From an uncultured Candidatus Hydrogenedens sp. (GTDB lineage Bacteria > Desulfobacterota_D > UBA1144): a stretch of DNA of 64,000 nucleotides. Below the pieces are notes generated by a model. The model had not been told where the DNA came from. It was given only the letters and a program-made list of their open reading frames with translations, and did no database searches. Within the stretch, counting starts at the first letter, position 1. The number at the start of each line of letters is the position of its first letter. Positions 19,651 through 29,056 of this stretch are shown one piece after another. The position numbers were made by a program, and so were the translations under genes. The stretch lies in contig CACLTT010000004.1 of assembly GCA_902609885.1 (NCBI GenBank), positions 1-64,000 of the forward strand, read 5' to 3'.

Positions 19651-20794
19651 ATTAAATATCCTTCTTGCAATTATATTATTTATTTTTCTTGTTTTCAGAC
19701 TTTCTATAAAGGATGGGACTCAAGATTTTATTTTTTCAACAACAGATGTGGTTAATGGCGATATAGTTGAGTCAGTTGTAAGTTCGGGAAAAATAATTCC
19801 TGGAGAAGAGATCAAGGTCTTCTCAAGGGTAACGGGCGATATATATCAGACCTATGTCGAATATGGTGATATTGTAAAAAAAGGACAAATACTGATTGAA
19901 CTTGATTCATCAACGTATAAGAATAATTTAAATACCAAGTTAAAAAATCTAGAAATTTTAGAAATTGAGCAAGTTCAAATGAGAAAAAAAGTTGATACTG
20001 ATACTAAACTTCTTGAAGGTGGCTATATTCCTAAAGTTGAATTAGAGGAAAGTGAAAATCAATATAGAATAAAATCAATTGAAATTGATGAATTGAATAG
20101 TGAGATTAATTTGCTAAAACAAAAAATTAGTGATACAAAATTAACATCTCCAATAGATGGAAGAATTGACTACCTTAATGAAGACTTGATCAAAGAAGGA
20201 AAAATTTTTAATGCAAGCTGGGTATATACTATTTCATCTGGTTACAAAGATTTAAATATTAGTTTAAGTATTGATGGTAGAGAAATTACAAAAGTAGATT
20301 TGGGTCAAGAAGTAAAATTTTCAGTAGAAAATACAAGTAATACTAAATTTTCTGGAAAAGTAATAAAAATAGTTGAGCCTATAGGCTTGAAGCCTAATAT
20401 TGACAAGAGTCCTGTTTTTTATGAAGTTATTGTAGAAATTCTTGATACGAACTCATCACTAAAAACTGGTTTAAGTGTTGATGCTACGATCAACATACAA
20501 GTAAAAAACAATATAATGAAAATTAAAAGATCTTGCTTGAGATTTGTTCCCCCTGAAGGGATTATCATAAAAAAAGCACCCGAAAATTCTGAAAGTTCTG
20601 GTGTAATCTGGATACTTAACAGTGACAGCAGTCTTTCAGCATATTCTATAACAACTGGAATTAAGGATGCCGAGTATGTAGAAATAATTGATAAAAATGA
20701 GCTTCCAGAAAATTCAAAAATTATTACAAGTGTAGAAATAATTAAAAAAACTAAATCTAATGGTTTTTCATTGCCACAACCCAAGAGATATTAA
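19637..20794 (+). CDS. HlyD/MacA-type periplasmic adaptor of an ABC exporter
   Basis: Membrane-fusion protein linking the inner-membrane ABC transporter to TolC. The track starts at a TTG; the ATG at 19637, preceded by GGGG, gives MKKIKLNILL and 385 residues. It has an N-terminal membrane anchor (about 5-23), a lipoyl half-motif SSGKIIPGEEIKVFSRVTG...GDIVKKGQILIELD, a coiled-coil hairpin (about 85-150) and a returning lipoyl half TKLTSPIDGRIDYL. The order TolC-adaptor-ATPase-permease is that of a MacAB-like system. Confidence 0.88.
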   Translation: MKKIKLNILLAIILFIFLVFRLSIKDGTQDFIFSTTDVVNGDIVESVVSSGKIIPGEEIKVFSRVTGDIYQTYVEYGDIVKKGQILIELDSSTYKNNLNTKLKNLEILEIEQVQMRKKVDTDTKLLEGGYIPKVELEESENQYRIKSIEIDELNSEINLLKQKISDTKLTSPIDGRIDYLNEDLIKEGKIFNASWVYTISSGYKDLNISLSIDGREITKVDLGQEVKFSVENTSNTKFSGKVIKIVEPIGLKPNIDKSPVFYEVIVEILDTNSSLKTGLSVDATINIQVKNNIMKIKRSCLRFVPPEGIIIKKAPENSESSGVIWILNSDSSLSAYSITTGIKDAEYVEIIDKNELPENSKIITSVEIIKKTKSNGFSLPQPKRY

Positions 20795-20795
20795 T

Positions 20796-21473
20796 ATGTC
20801 ATCAAATCCATTATTAGAACTTTCTGGGATAAATAAAATTTATAAAATGGGCCAAATAGATTTACAAGTTCTGTTTGATATAAGTTTACACATTTATGAT
20901 GCTGATTTTGTCTCTATTATAGGACCTTCAGGATCAGGTAAAACAACACTGTTAAATATTATTGCTTGTCTGGATAGACCCTCTAGTGGAATTTATAATT
21001 TTTTTGGTGAGAATGTAGGGTTGAAATCTAACGATGAGATGTCTGCAATTAGAAACCTTAGAATTGGCTTTATTTTTCAAAGCTTTAATCTTATACCGAG
21101 ACATACTGCACTAGAAAATGTAATTATGCCTCTGCATTACTCGACCAAATTTAAAAACTCAAATTTTAAAAATTTAGGTCTTGAATGTCTTGAAAAAGTT
21201 GGTTTGTCGGATAGAGTGAATCACTATCCAAACGAGCTATCCGGTGGACAACAGCAAAGAGTTGCTATTGCAAGAGCATTAGTAACAAATCCTGAAATCA
21301 TACTAGCTGATGAACCAACTGGTAATTTAGATTCGAAAACAAGTGATGACATCATGAAACTCTTAAAAGATCTAAATATGCAAGGTAAAACAATAATTAC
21401 AATTACACATGATAATGAAGTTGCTGAACAAGCCAGTGAAATAATTAGAATCAAAGACGGAAGAGTGATTTAA
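20796..21473 (+). CDS. ABC transporter ATP-binding protein, MacB/LolD type
   Basis: Energising subunit of the exporter, 225 residues. Walker A GPSGSGKTTL, Q-loop FIFQSFNLIPRHTALENV, signature LSGGQQQRVAIARAL, Walker B ILADEPTGNLDSK and the switch His in TITHD are all intact. The track's ATG at 20760 lies inside the adaptor gene; the ATG at 20796, 1 base after the adaptor stop, fits the family's N-terminus better. The permease gene starts directly after the stop codon. Confidence 0.93.
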   Translation: MSSNPLLELSGINKIYKMGQIDLQVLFDISLHIYDADFVSIIGPSGSGKTTLLNIIACLDRPSSGIYNFFGENVGLKSNDEMSAIRNLRIGFIFQSFNLIPRHTALENVIMPLHYSTKFKNSNFKNLGLECLEKVGLSDRVNHYPNELSGGQQQRVAIARALVTNPEIILADEPTGNLDSKTSDDIMKLLKDLNMQGKTIITITHDNEVAEQASEIIRIKDGRVI

Positions 21474-22694
21474 TTGATTCGTAAATATTTTTTTTCTAAT
21501 ATTAATGAAGCAAGAATAAATTTATTCAGAAATAAAACACGCACACTATTAACTTCATTAGGAATTATAATTGGTATTACTTCTGTAATTATATTAATTG
21601 CTATTACAAATGGTGCCAGATCAGTAATTGAGACACAACTCACAAGCTTGGGTGCTAAAACAATAATGTTAAAACCTTTCGTTAGAACAGCAAGTGGTTT
21701 TTCTACTGGAAGAGGTCAAAATTTTTCTGATAATGAACTTAAATTAATTAAAGATCTTGACTCAATAGACTATTTAGCGCCTATTGTTAAGGATTCTCAG
21801 GAAGTAAGCTATAGATCAATATCTAATGTAGTTGCATTAGTAGGAACAAATTCTGATTTTTCTGCAATAAATGACTGGAAAACTACAAGCGGCTCATTTA
21901 TAACTAAAAATGATGTACAAGATGGCTCTAAAGTATGTGTTTTAGGATTAACTAATTCAAGGAGATTTTTTGGAGCTGAGGATCCAATTGGTAAGAAAAT
22001 AAGAATCAATGGAATACCACATATTGTTATAGGTGTTCTAGAGGCTAAAGGTTTGACACCAGGAGGTAGAGATCAAGACGATTTTATACTTCTACCCTAT
22101 ACTTCTTTAAATAGATTATTATTTCGACCTGATAATAGTAGTATCGTAACAGTTTTAATGTCCTCTAGAAGCTCTGAAGAACTCGAGTATGCAAAATTCT
22201 CGATTAAAAAAATTCTTAGAGAAACAAGGAATATTAACACTGGTGGTGATAATTTTGATCTTTCATCTTATGAAGGAGTTACAAAAAAAATACTTAATAC
22301 TACTAAGATCTTAAGAATACTGTTAACCTCAATAGCTTCAATATCATTAATTGTCGGTGGAATTGGTATAATGAATATAATGCTTGTCTCTGTTACTGAA
22401 AGAACTAAAGAAATTGGAATAAGGATTACTATTGGCGCAAAGAGTAAAGATATTGTTTTCCAATTCTTATGTGAATCTGCACTATTGTCTTTATTTGGTG
22501 GAATAGTTGGTGTTTTACTTGGCTATATCATAAGTCAAATTGCATCGGCAATAATTGGTTGGCCTGCAATTGTATCTTTAACATCGGTTTTTATTGCATT
22601 TTTTTTCTCGGGCGGAATAGGTATATTTTTTGGTATTTATCCAGCATTTAAAGCCTCAAGATTAGATCCGATAATGGCAATTAGGAATGAGTAA
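21474..22694 (+). CDS. MacB/FtsX-type ABC transporter permease
   Basis: Membrane subunit of the exporter, 406 residues. The layout is one helix near residues 25-45 (LLTSLGIIIGITSVIIL), a large periplasmic MacB-PCD domain, and three C-terminal helices beginning ISLIVGGIGIMNIMLVSVTERTKEIGIR, the family's coupling motif. Translation seems to start at TTG right after the ATPase stop, with GGAAGAG as ribosome site. Together with the three genes before it, this makes a full TolC-dependent efflux system; the substrate (drug, peptide or lipid) is unknown. Confidence 0.9.
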   Translation: MIRKYFFSNINEARINLFRNKTRTLLTSLGIIIGITSVIILIAITNGARSVIETQLTSLGAKTIMLKPFVRTASGFSTGRGQNFSDNELKLIKDLDSIDYLAPIVKDSQEVSYRSISNVVALVGTNSDFSAINDWKTTSGSFITKNDVQDGSKVCVLGLTNSRRFFGAEDPIGKKIRINGIPHIVIGVLEAKGLTPGGRDQDDFILLPYTSLNRLLFRPDNSSIVTVLMSSRSSEELEYAKFSIKKILRETRNINTGGDNFDLSSYEGVTKKILNTTKILRILLTSIASISLIVGGIGIMNIMLVSVTERTKEIGIRITIGAKSKDIVFQFLCESALLSLFGGIVGVLLGYIISQIASAIIGWPAIVSLTSVFIAFFFSGGIGIFFGIYPAFKASRLDPIMAIRNE

Positions 22695-22871
22695 ATGATT
22701 TTTACTGGGTTTAAATTTCTTATAGATAATTTTTTTAAAATTCCATTATATAGAGGAATTCCTTTGATTTTTTTTACAATTTTTATATATCCACTTAGCA
22801 TTATAGTTTTATATTTACTAAAAATATTTGTGTATTTTACTATTTTTATATCTAAGGTAGCTAAAATATGA
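22695..22871 (+). CDS. Small membrane protein, 58 aa
   Basis: Below the ORF track's size cutoff. It begins at an ATG directly after the permease stop and its TGA overlaps the uppS ATG (ATATGA), an arrangement typical of real coupled genes. The sequence starts MIFTGFKFLIDNFFK and has a long hydrophobic stretch (about residues 22-52, LIFFTIFIYPLSIIVLYLL) suggesting one or two membrane helices. I recognise no family. It may belong with the efflux pump or with the isoprenoid/envelope genes that follow. Confidence 0.6.
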   Translation: MIFTGFKFLIDNFFKIPLYRGIPLIFFTIFIYPLSIIVLYLLKIFVYFTIFISKVAKI

Positions 22872-23554
22872 ATCAAATCCCCGAGCATATCGCAATAATT
22901 ATGGATGGAAATAGAAGGTGGGCTGAAAATAAGAAAATTGATAAAATAGATGGCCATAAAGAAGGCATTGAAACCGCAAAGAAGATAGCAATTGAATCAC
23001 ATAAAATTGGAACCAAGAATTTAACTCTTTATGCATTTTCATTTCAAAATTGGAATAGGCCTAAAATTGAGGTTGAGTCTTTGTTCCAGCTATTTACGGA
23101 TTTATTCGAAGACAAGTCAAAGTTTTTCAAAGAGAATAGTTTTGTTTTTAATCCAATAGGGAGATTAGATGAATTGAACAGTTTAATGAAGAAAAAGATA
23201 TTTAGACTCCATGAAAATACAATGGGTAATAAAGGACTTATCATAAATGTAGCAATAAATTATGGTGGACAAGAAGAGATTGTTGATACGTTAAAAAAAA
23301 TTAGTTTTGCTGGAATTGATTTAAATTCAATAGATGTAGATTTACTTAAAAAGTTTTCATATCTCCCAAAAACTCCTGATCCCGAATTAATAATCCGAAC
23401 GGGTGGACACAGCAGGATATCAAATTTTTTAAATTTACATAATTCATATTCTGAAATAATAGTATCATCGAAATTATGGCCTGACTTTACTTTAGAAGAT
23501 TTTCATCTAATTATTAAAGAATATAAATCTATAAACAGAAACTACGGAAAATGA
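22868..23554 (+). CDS. uppS: Undecaprenyl diphosphate synthase (cis-prenyltransferase)
   Basis: Makes the C55 lipid carrier for peptidoglycan by condensing isopentenyl units. The 228 residues contain the substrate site IAIIMDGNRRWAENK, ALYAF-like LYAFSFQNWNRP, and DPELIIRTGGHSRISNFL. The last motif normally has Glu where this protein has His (GGE to GGH), a minor oddity. It overlaps the small membrane ORF and dxr by 4 bases each. The usual cdsA between uppS and dxr is absent here. Confidence 0.93.
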   Translation: MNQIPEHIAIIMDGNRRWAENKKIDKIDGHKEGIETAKKIAIESHKIGTKNLTLYAFSFQNWNRPKIEVESLFQLFTDLFEDKSKFFKENSFVFNPIGRLDELNSLMKKKIFRLHENTMGNKGLIINVAINYGGQEEIVDTLKKISFAGIDLNSIDVDLLKKFSYLPKTPDPELIIRTGGHSRISNFLNLHNSYSEIIVSSKLWPDFTLEDFHLIIKEYKSINRNYGK

Positions 23555-24702
23555 TAAAAAAAAAGAAAGTATCAATAATTGGTTCAACGGGACAAATTGG
23601 TAAACAAACAATTAATATAATTAAAAACAGTAAAAATTTTAAAGTGTCACTAATATCATGTGAAAAAGATATTGAAACTTTATCAGAACAAATCAAAAAG
23701 TATAAACCTGGGGCAGTTTACATTAAATCTGAAGCAAGTAAGATGAAATTTAAAAAATTAAAATTCAAACATAAATTTCAACTTTTGGATAATGATTATG
23801 AACTTAGTAATTATTGTTCTTCGTCTTCAACAGATATTTTGGTCGCATGTTCATCTGGAATAAATTCGATCAAATCAGTAATAGATGCTTTAGAAAGTAA
23901 TAAAAAAGTTTGTATAGCTAGTAAAGAAATTTTTATGCTTTATGGAAAACAATTAATGAAAATTTCAAAAAAAAATAAAAATGTTATTTTGCCCATTGAT
24001 AGTGAACATTCTGGAATTTTTCAAACTTTAAATCTTAATGATAAAAAAACTATTAAAAGTATATATATTACGGCATCAGGAGGTCCTTTTTTTGGATTAA
24101 AAAATAGTGAATTAAAAAAAGTTTCCATCAAAAAAGCCTTAAAGCATCCTACTTGGAAAATGGGAAATAAAATTACCATTGATTCGGCAACTCTAATGAA
24201 TAAAGCAATTGAGATTATCGAGGCTTCAATTATATTTAATATTCCAAGCGAAAAAATTATTCCGATAAGAGATAAAACCAGCCAAATTCATTCAATTATA
24301 GAGTTTGAAGATGGAAATTTTATTTTTTGCGGAAGTACCAATGATATGACCGTCCCAATAAATTATGCATTGAATTATCCGAATAGAAAAAAAATTATTA
24401 CAAAGAACAATTTTAATTTATTTAATAAAATCCAATTAGAAAAAATTGATGAAGGTAGATACAAAGCATTTAATATTTGCAGGCTGGCTTTAAAGAAAGG
24501 CGGCTCTACAATTGCGGTTTTAAATGCAGCTAATAATACAGCTGTAAATGCTTTTCTTGAAAAAAAAATATCTTTTCTACAAATTCTTAATATTGTTGAA
24601 AAAGTTGTTAAGAATCATAGACCCATAAAATCATATAATTTAAATAGAATATCCGCAATTTATCAACAAGCAGAGAAATTGACTTTAAATCTTTGTATTT
24701 GA
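23551..24702 (+). CDS. dxr: 1-deoxy-D-xylulose 5-phosphate reductoisomerase
   Basis: Second enzyme of the MEP isoprenoid pathway, using NADPH. The 383 residues show the nucleotide motif IIGSTGQIGKQTINII, the metal/substrate site ILPIDSEHSGIFQ, TASGGPFFG and KITIDSATLMNKAIE. It is coupled to uppS by an ATGA overlap and followed 18 bases later by rseP. The order uppS-dxr-rseP is a widespread envelope cluster. Confidence 0.95.
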   Translation: MIKKKKVSIIGSTGQIGKQTINIIKNSKNFKVSLISCEKDIETLSEQIKKYKPGAVYIKSEASKMKFKKLKFKHKFQLLDNDYELSNYCSSSSTDILVACSSGINSIKSVIDALESNKKVCIASKEIFMLYGKQLMKISKKNKNVILPIDSEHSGIFQTLNLNDKKTIKSIYITASGGPFFGLKNSELKKVSIKKALKHPTWKMGNKITIDSATLMNKAIEIIEASIIFNIPSEKIIPIRDKTSQIHSIIEFEDGNFIFCGSTNDMTVPINYALNYPNRKKIITKNNFNLFNKIQLEKIDEGRYKAFNICRLALKKGGSTIAVLNAANNTAVNAFLEKKISFLQILNIVEKVVKNHRPIKSYNLNRISAIYQQAEKLTLNLCI

Positions 24703-24720
24703 ATATATATTATTATTTCC

Positions 24721-26028
24721 ATGACTATTATTGTTTTTTTATTAATTATAAGTTTTTTAATATTTGTTCATGAGTTAGGCCACCTATTAGCTGCAAAGTG
24801 GGCAAATGTTAAAGTTGAAAATTTTTCTATAGGGTTTGGACCAAAATTATTTAAGTTCAATATTGGTGAGACTGAATACTCTCTATCATTACTCCCTTTG
24901 GGTGGGTATGTGAAAATGCAAGGTGAGCACATGAATGAGATATCAGATAATGAAACTATTGATCCTGAGAGAAGTTTTGATAATTTACCAATATACAAGA
25001 AGCAAATTATACTTTTTGCCGGGCCTTTAATGAATTTAATTATACCCTTTCTACTTTTCCCACTAATTTTTATTAATGGCATAGATTCCCCAAAATATTT
25101 AGAGGATAAAATGGTTATAGGATCAATCAATATTGAGGATAGTAGATTTAATGAATTTAAATTAGATTCGGAGTTTATTTCGATAAATGATATTAAAATA
25201 AATAATTGGAATGATTTTTTTAATATTGATGATAATAAACTAAATAAAAAACTTAATATTGGCTATATTAATGACGGTAAAGTACTTTATAAAGATTTTG
25301 ATAATTCTTTTGAATCAATCAACTTTAAAAATGCATTCTCACCTAATTTAACAAATCAAATTGGCAAAATTTTAAAAAATTCTTTAGCTTATAAAAATGG
25401 ACTTAAAGTTGGAGATAAAATTCTAAAAATTAATAATCAAAATGTTGCTAAGTGGCAAGATATTAAAAATATACTTATAAATTCAAATACAAACTTATTT
25501 AATTTTGGTATTTTGAGAGATAATCAGTTTCTCAAAATATCTATAAGCTTTAAAAGTGGTCAAGAACGAATAATAGGAGTTTCACCCGTAATTCCTACAA
25601 GTACAAAAGAATTTGCAATTAATGAGGCATTAAAAAATTCATTCAATCAATCTATAAAAAGTATAAATTTAATTTTTTTTGGAATTACAGATATTTTTAG
25701 TAAGCTATTTTCATCTGAGTCAAATCTTTCAGAACTTAAAAAGAGTTTGGCAGGTCCTATAGCGATAGCAAAATATTCAGGAGAGGCAGCCGAAAAGGGA
25801 TTTAATTCAGTTATTCAGTTTGTAATAATAATAAGTATTAATCTAGGAATTATAAATCTTTTGCCAATACCCTTACTAGACGGGGGTCACATAGTAATTA
25901 ATACAATTGAATCACTAATTGGCAGAAGGATAAAGCCAAATATTATTGGATTTTTTAACAAGATAGGATTTGCACTATTAATATCTTTGATGATTTTTGC
26001 AATATACAATGATATAGTAAATTTTTAA
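24721..26028 (+). CDS. rseP: RseP/RasP site-2 metalloprotease
   Basis: Zinc intramembrane protease that cleaves anti-sigma factors and remnant signal peptides. The active-site motif HELGH is at about residues 18-22 in the first membrane helix, followed by FSIGFGPKLF. A PDZ region is recognisable around NSLAYKNGLKVGDKILKINNQ. The second half of the site, NLLPIPLLDGGH, lies near residue 385. The length (435) is typical. Its end overlaps the converging HemQ-like gene by 4 bases. Confidence 0.94.
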   Translation: MTIIVFLLIISFLIFVHELGHLLAAKWANVKVENFSIGFGPKLFKFNIGETEYSLSLLPLGGYVKMQGEHMNEISDNETIDPERSFDNLPIYKKQIILFAGPLMNLIIPFLLFPLIFINGIDSPKYLEDKMVIGSINIEDSRFNEFKLDSEFISINDIKINNWNDFFNIDDNKLNKKLNIGYINDGKVLYKDFDNSFESINFKNAFSPNLTNQIGKILKNSLAYKNGLKVGDKILKINNQNVAKWQDIKNILINSNTNLFNFGILRDNQFLKISISFKSGQERIIGVSPVIPTSTKEFAINEALKNSFNQSIKSINLIFFGITDIFSKLFSSESNLSELKKSLAGPIAIAKYSGEAAEKGFNSVIQFVIIISINLGIINLLPIPLLDGGHIVINTIESLIGRRIKPNIIGFFNKIGFALLISLMIFAIYNDIVNF

Positions 26029-26723
26029 GAAATTATTTTTTTAATATCTTTGACCTCTTTGTGTATACAAGTAATTATTGGAACATCTCTTTCTGTATAA
26101 GCTCGTGCTTTTTGGGATCTCATCTCTTCAACAAGATCTAAAAAATCTTCAGGGTAGTCAGTTTCAAATGAAACAACCTGCTCTTGATCATCAATCCCAA
26201 ATGAGTAGGATGTGTTAATACTAATAGATGGATATCTATGACCCGTTCCAATATGCTCGGACATCATTTTTTGCCTTTGTTTTTGGGATAATAAATACCA
26301 TTCAACTTTTTTTACAAACGGATAAACAATTAAATATTTTCTTTTTTTTGGTTTAATCCTAATCCTTGTACCCTCCTGATCTATATTCTTATTTTTACTT
26401 ACATATTGTGAATGTTTAGTCATTGATAAAAAAGAGTAATTTAAAGTTATATAGGGACCTAATCCACAATTCATTATTTCATGAGTCATTTTTTCAAACA
26501 ATTCTAATTTTTCAGAAACTCTCCATACCATAAAATCACATTCTGCTCTGATACCTAAGGTAGAATAAAGATTTAATGTTAGTTTTTTTTCAAAGTTCTC
26601 TAAAATATTTAACAATTTCTGAGAAATATTTTTCCTTTTATTCTTAGTTAATTCATACCAATTTGAGGATAATTTATAAAAAGCATAATTAATGTATTGT
26701 CTTCCGCTTGGTTTTCTATTCAT
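26025..26723 (-). CDS. HemQ/chlorite-dismutase family heme protein
   Basis: The 232-residue protein has the dimeric alpha/beta-barrel sequence pattern of the Cld/HemQ family. The segment KMMSEHIGTGHRYPSI includes the His that in the family binds heme, and SFGIDDQEQVVSFETD plus the C-terminal DFLDLVEEMRSQKAR...YTERDVPI follow. In organisms using the coproporphyrin route, such proteins decarboxylate coproheme to heme b. No chlorite metabolism genes are nearby, so a HemQ role is more likely, though not shown. It is directly downstream of the UPF0173 gene with no gap. Confidence 0.8.
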   Translation of the reverse strand: MNRKPSGRQYINYAFYKLSSNWYELTKNKRKNISQKLLNILENFEKKLTLNLYSTLGIRAECDFMVWRVSEKLELFEKMTHEIMNCGLGPYITLNYSFLSMTKHSQYVSKNKNIDQEGTRIRIKPKKRKYLIVYPFVKKVEWYLLSQKQRQKMMSEHIGTGHRYPSISINTSYSFGIDDQEQVVSFETDYPEDFLDLVEEMRSQKARAYTERDVPIITCIHKEVKDIKKIIS

Positions 26724-27434
26724 TTAAATTTCATCACCAGGATTCATAATTATAACTTCAGAATTTCCATGAGACTCAACTCTTTCTTTAAAGTCATCAG
26801 GGTTTCCTGTAAGAACTGGAAATGTTCCATAGTGAATTGGAATATATGTTTTAGCTTTAATTAACTTAGTTGCATAAACTGCCTCTTCAACACCCATTGT
26901 AAAGTGATCGCCAATAGGAATCATACAAAGATTGGGTTTATAAATATCTGATATTAATGACATATCCCCAAAAATAGATGTGTCTCCAGCATGATAAACA
27001 GAAAAATCATCATTAAATTTCAATATTAAACCTGAAGCAATTCCACCATATACTAAATTTTCAGAAGTGGCATCACTTATACCTGACCCATGGACAGCAT
27101 TTACCATCGATACTTTAAAATCTTCAAAATACTGGGTCCCTCCATGCGACATAGGAGATATATTTAACCCACCTTTTTTCTCTAACCATTGACCAATTTC
27201 AAAATTTGCTATTGTAGTTGAGCTAGGATTATTTTTAATTATATCTAACGTATCTCCAACATGGTCGAAGTGGCCATGTGTAATTAATATATAATCAATT
27301 TCTCCAATTGAACTAATATCTTCACATGATGAGGGATTATCCTTTAACCAAGGATCAATTATTATTTTTTTTCCTGATTGGGTAGTGATCAAAAAAGTTG
27401 AATGACCAATATATTTAATTTTAATATTATCCAC
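26724..27434 (-). CDS. UPF0173 metal-dependent hydrolase (metallo-beta-lactamase fold)
   Basis: Cytoplasmic hydrolase of unknown substrate, 236 residues. The metal-binding motif HGHFDHVGDT, the later YHAGDTSIFGD and PIGDHFTMG, and the final IPIHYGTFPVL match the UPF0173/UlaG-like family. The start is a GTG; it has GGAG 9 bases upstream and no nearby ATG competes. It is divergent from serS and followed at once by the HemQ-like gene. Confidence 0.88.
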   Translation of the reverse strand: MDNIKIKYIGHSTFLITTQSGKKIIIDPWLKDNPSSCEDISSIGEIDYILITHGHFDHVGDTLDIIKNNPSSTTIANFEIGQWLEKKGGLNISPMSHGGTQYFEDFKVSMVNAVHGSGISDATSENLVYGGIASGLILKFNDDFSVYHAGDTSIFGDMSLISDIYKPNLCMIPIGDHFTMGVEEAVYATKLIKAKTYIPIHYGTFPVLTGNPDDFKERVESHGNSEVIIMNPGDEI

Positions 27435-27502
27435 TTAAGACTCCTATATGGTAGCAAAATCTATGTTATGATATACCAAAAAAAAAGCGAGTTCAAATAA
27501 AG

Positions 27503-28759
27503 TTGCTAGATCCAAATTTAATTTATAAAAATATAGATAAAATATCAGAGAAATTATCCAAAAAGGGTTACCTCTTAAATTCTCAAGAATTTAAAACTTT
27601 ATACGAGAACAGAAAAGATATAATTCAGAAAGCTGAGGCTTTGAAAGAAGAGCAAAATATTTTCACTAAAAAAATATCTAAAGAAAAAAGAAAACCAAAA
27701 AGCGATGAATTAATAAATATAAAAAAATTGATTGAAAAAATTAAAAAATTTGAAGATACAAAAAGAGAAGTTGAGTTAAATTTAAAAAAAATTTTATTGG
27801 ATATTCCTAATATTTTTGATGATGACATTCCAATAGGGACAAGTGAAAAAGAAAATAAAGTAGTCAAAGTAGTTGGGAAAATTACTAATTTTGATTTTCC
27901 CATTAAAGATCATGTCGAAATAGGTGACAACTTAAACTTGTTCAGTACAGATATTGCGGCAAAGATAACTGGTTCAAGATTTAATTTGTATATAGGTCTT
28001 GGCGCAAAATTAGAAAGAGCGCTTATTAATTTTATGTTAGATGAGCATTCAGAAAATGGTTATAAAGAAATTTTTCCTCCTTTTTTCTGTAATGAAGAAA
28101 GTTTTCTAGGAACGGGTAACTTACCAAAGTTCAAGGAGGACTTATTTAAAATTGAAGGAACAAAATATTATTTAATTCCAACTGCTGAAGTTCCTTTAAC
28201 AAATATTTTTTCTGGGGATATAATTGATGAATCAAGTCTACCAATACACCTAGTTGCATATAGTGCTTGTTTCAGATCAGAAGCTGGATCATATGGAAAA
28301 GATGTCAAAGGTCTCATACGTCAGCATCAGTTTAATAAAGTAGAATTAGTTAAAATCTCCACACCAATTAGTTCTAAAATTGAACATGAATCCTTGACTA
28401 ATGATGCATGTAAAATCTTAGATAAATTAGAATTGCCTTACAGGGTTGTATTATTATGTTCAGGTGATACAAGCTTTTCATCTTATAAAACATATGATTT
28501 AGAAGTTTGGCTTCCATCAGAAGAATCTTATAGAGAAATATCTTCATGCTCAAACTTTAATGATTTTCAATCAAGGCGAGCAAATATTAGATACAAAGAT
28601 AATAATAAAATTGAATATGTACATACTTTAAATGGTTCGGGTTTAGCTGTAGGTAGAACATTGGTCGCAATTTTAGAGAATTATCAACAAAAAGATGGGA
28701 GCGTTAAAATACCTACTGTATTAAGACCCTATTTAAATAATTTAGAATATTTAAAATAA
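27503..28759 (+). CDS. serS: Seryl-tRNA synthetase
   Basis: Charges tRNA-Ser and tRNA-Sec. The 418-residue protein has the N-terminal antiparallel coiled coil (about 30-105) and the class II core, with TAEVPLTNI, FRSEAGSYGKDVKGLIRQHQF (motif 2) and GRTLVAILENYQQKDGSV (motif 3). It begins at a TTG; the resulting MLDPNLIYKN matches the standard SerS N-terminus, which fixes the start. The ribosome site is weak. Confidence 0.96.
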   Translation: MLDPNLIYKNIDKISEKLSKKGYLLNSQEFKTLYENRKDIIQKAEALKEEQNIFTKKISKEKRKPKSDELINIKKLIEKIKKFEDTKREVELNLKKILLDIPNIFDDDIPIGTSEKENKVVKVVGKITNFDFPIKDHVEIGDNLNLFSTDIAAKITGSRFNLYIGLGAKLERALINFMLDEHSENGYKEIFPPFFCNEESFLGTGNLPKFKEDLFKIEGTKYYLIPTAEVPLTNIFSGDIIDESSLPIHLVAYSACFRSEAGSYGKDVKGLIRQHQFNKVELVKISTPISSKIEHESLTNDACKILDKLELPYRVVLLCSGDTSFSSYKTYDLEVWLPSEESYREISSCSNFNDFQSRRANIRYKDNNKIEYVHTLNGSGLAVGRTLVAILENYQQKDGSVKIPTVLRPYLNNLEYLK

Positions 28760-28846
28760 ATTATAATATACTTTCAAATATCTTTAATTGTTTTTAATAA
28801 AAATTTAGTTACATTAACCTTATTACATTTTACAAAGGAGATTATT

Positions 28847-29056
28847 ATGAGAACTTTAGACGTTATTGTTGCAGTATTATTAGTTGTAGGAGGTTTAAAC
28901 TGGGGCCTAGTTGGATTGTTTGATTTTGATTTAGTTGCTACATTGTTTGGCTCTATTCCTGTTGTCCAAAAAACAGTTTATGTATTAGTTGGTCTTTCAG
29001 CTATTTATCAAATTATTGGATTAAAAGGGATACAAACAAGATGGCATGTGAAATAG
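28847..29056 (+). CDS. DUF378 small membrane protein
   Basis: Two-helix membrane protein of 69 residues (LDVIVAVLLVVGGLNWGLVGLF, then VYVLVGLSAIYQIIGL). The GGLNWGLVG motif is the signature of the DUF378 family, of unknown function. The ATG has a strong AAAGGAGAT site. The stop touches the end of the converging frr gene, leaving no terminator space. Confidence 0.88.
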   Translation: MRTLDVIVAVLLVVGGLNWGLVGLFDFDLVATLFGSIPVVQKTVYVLVGLSAIYQIIGLKGIQTRWHVK

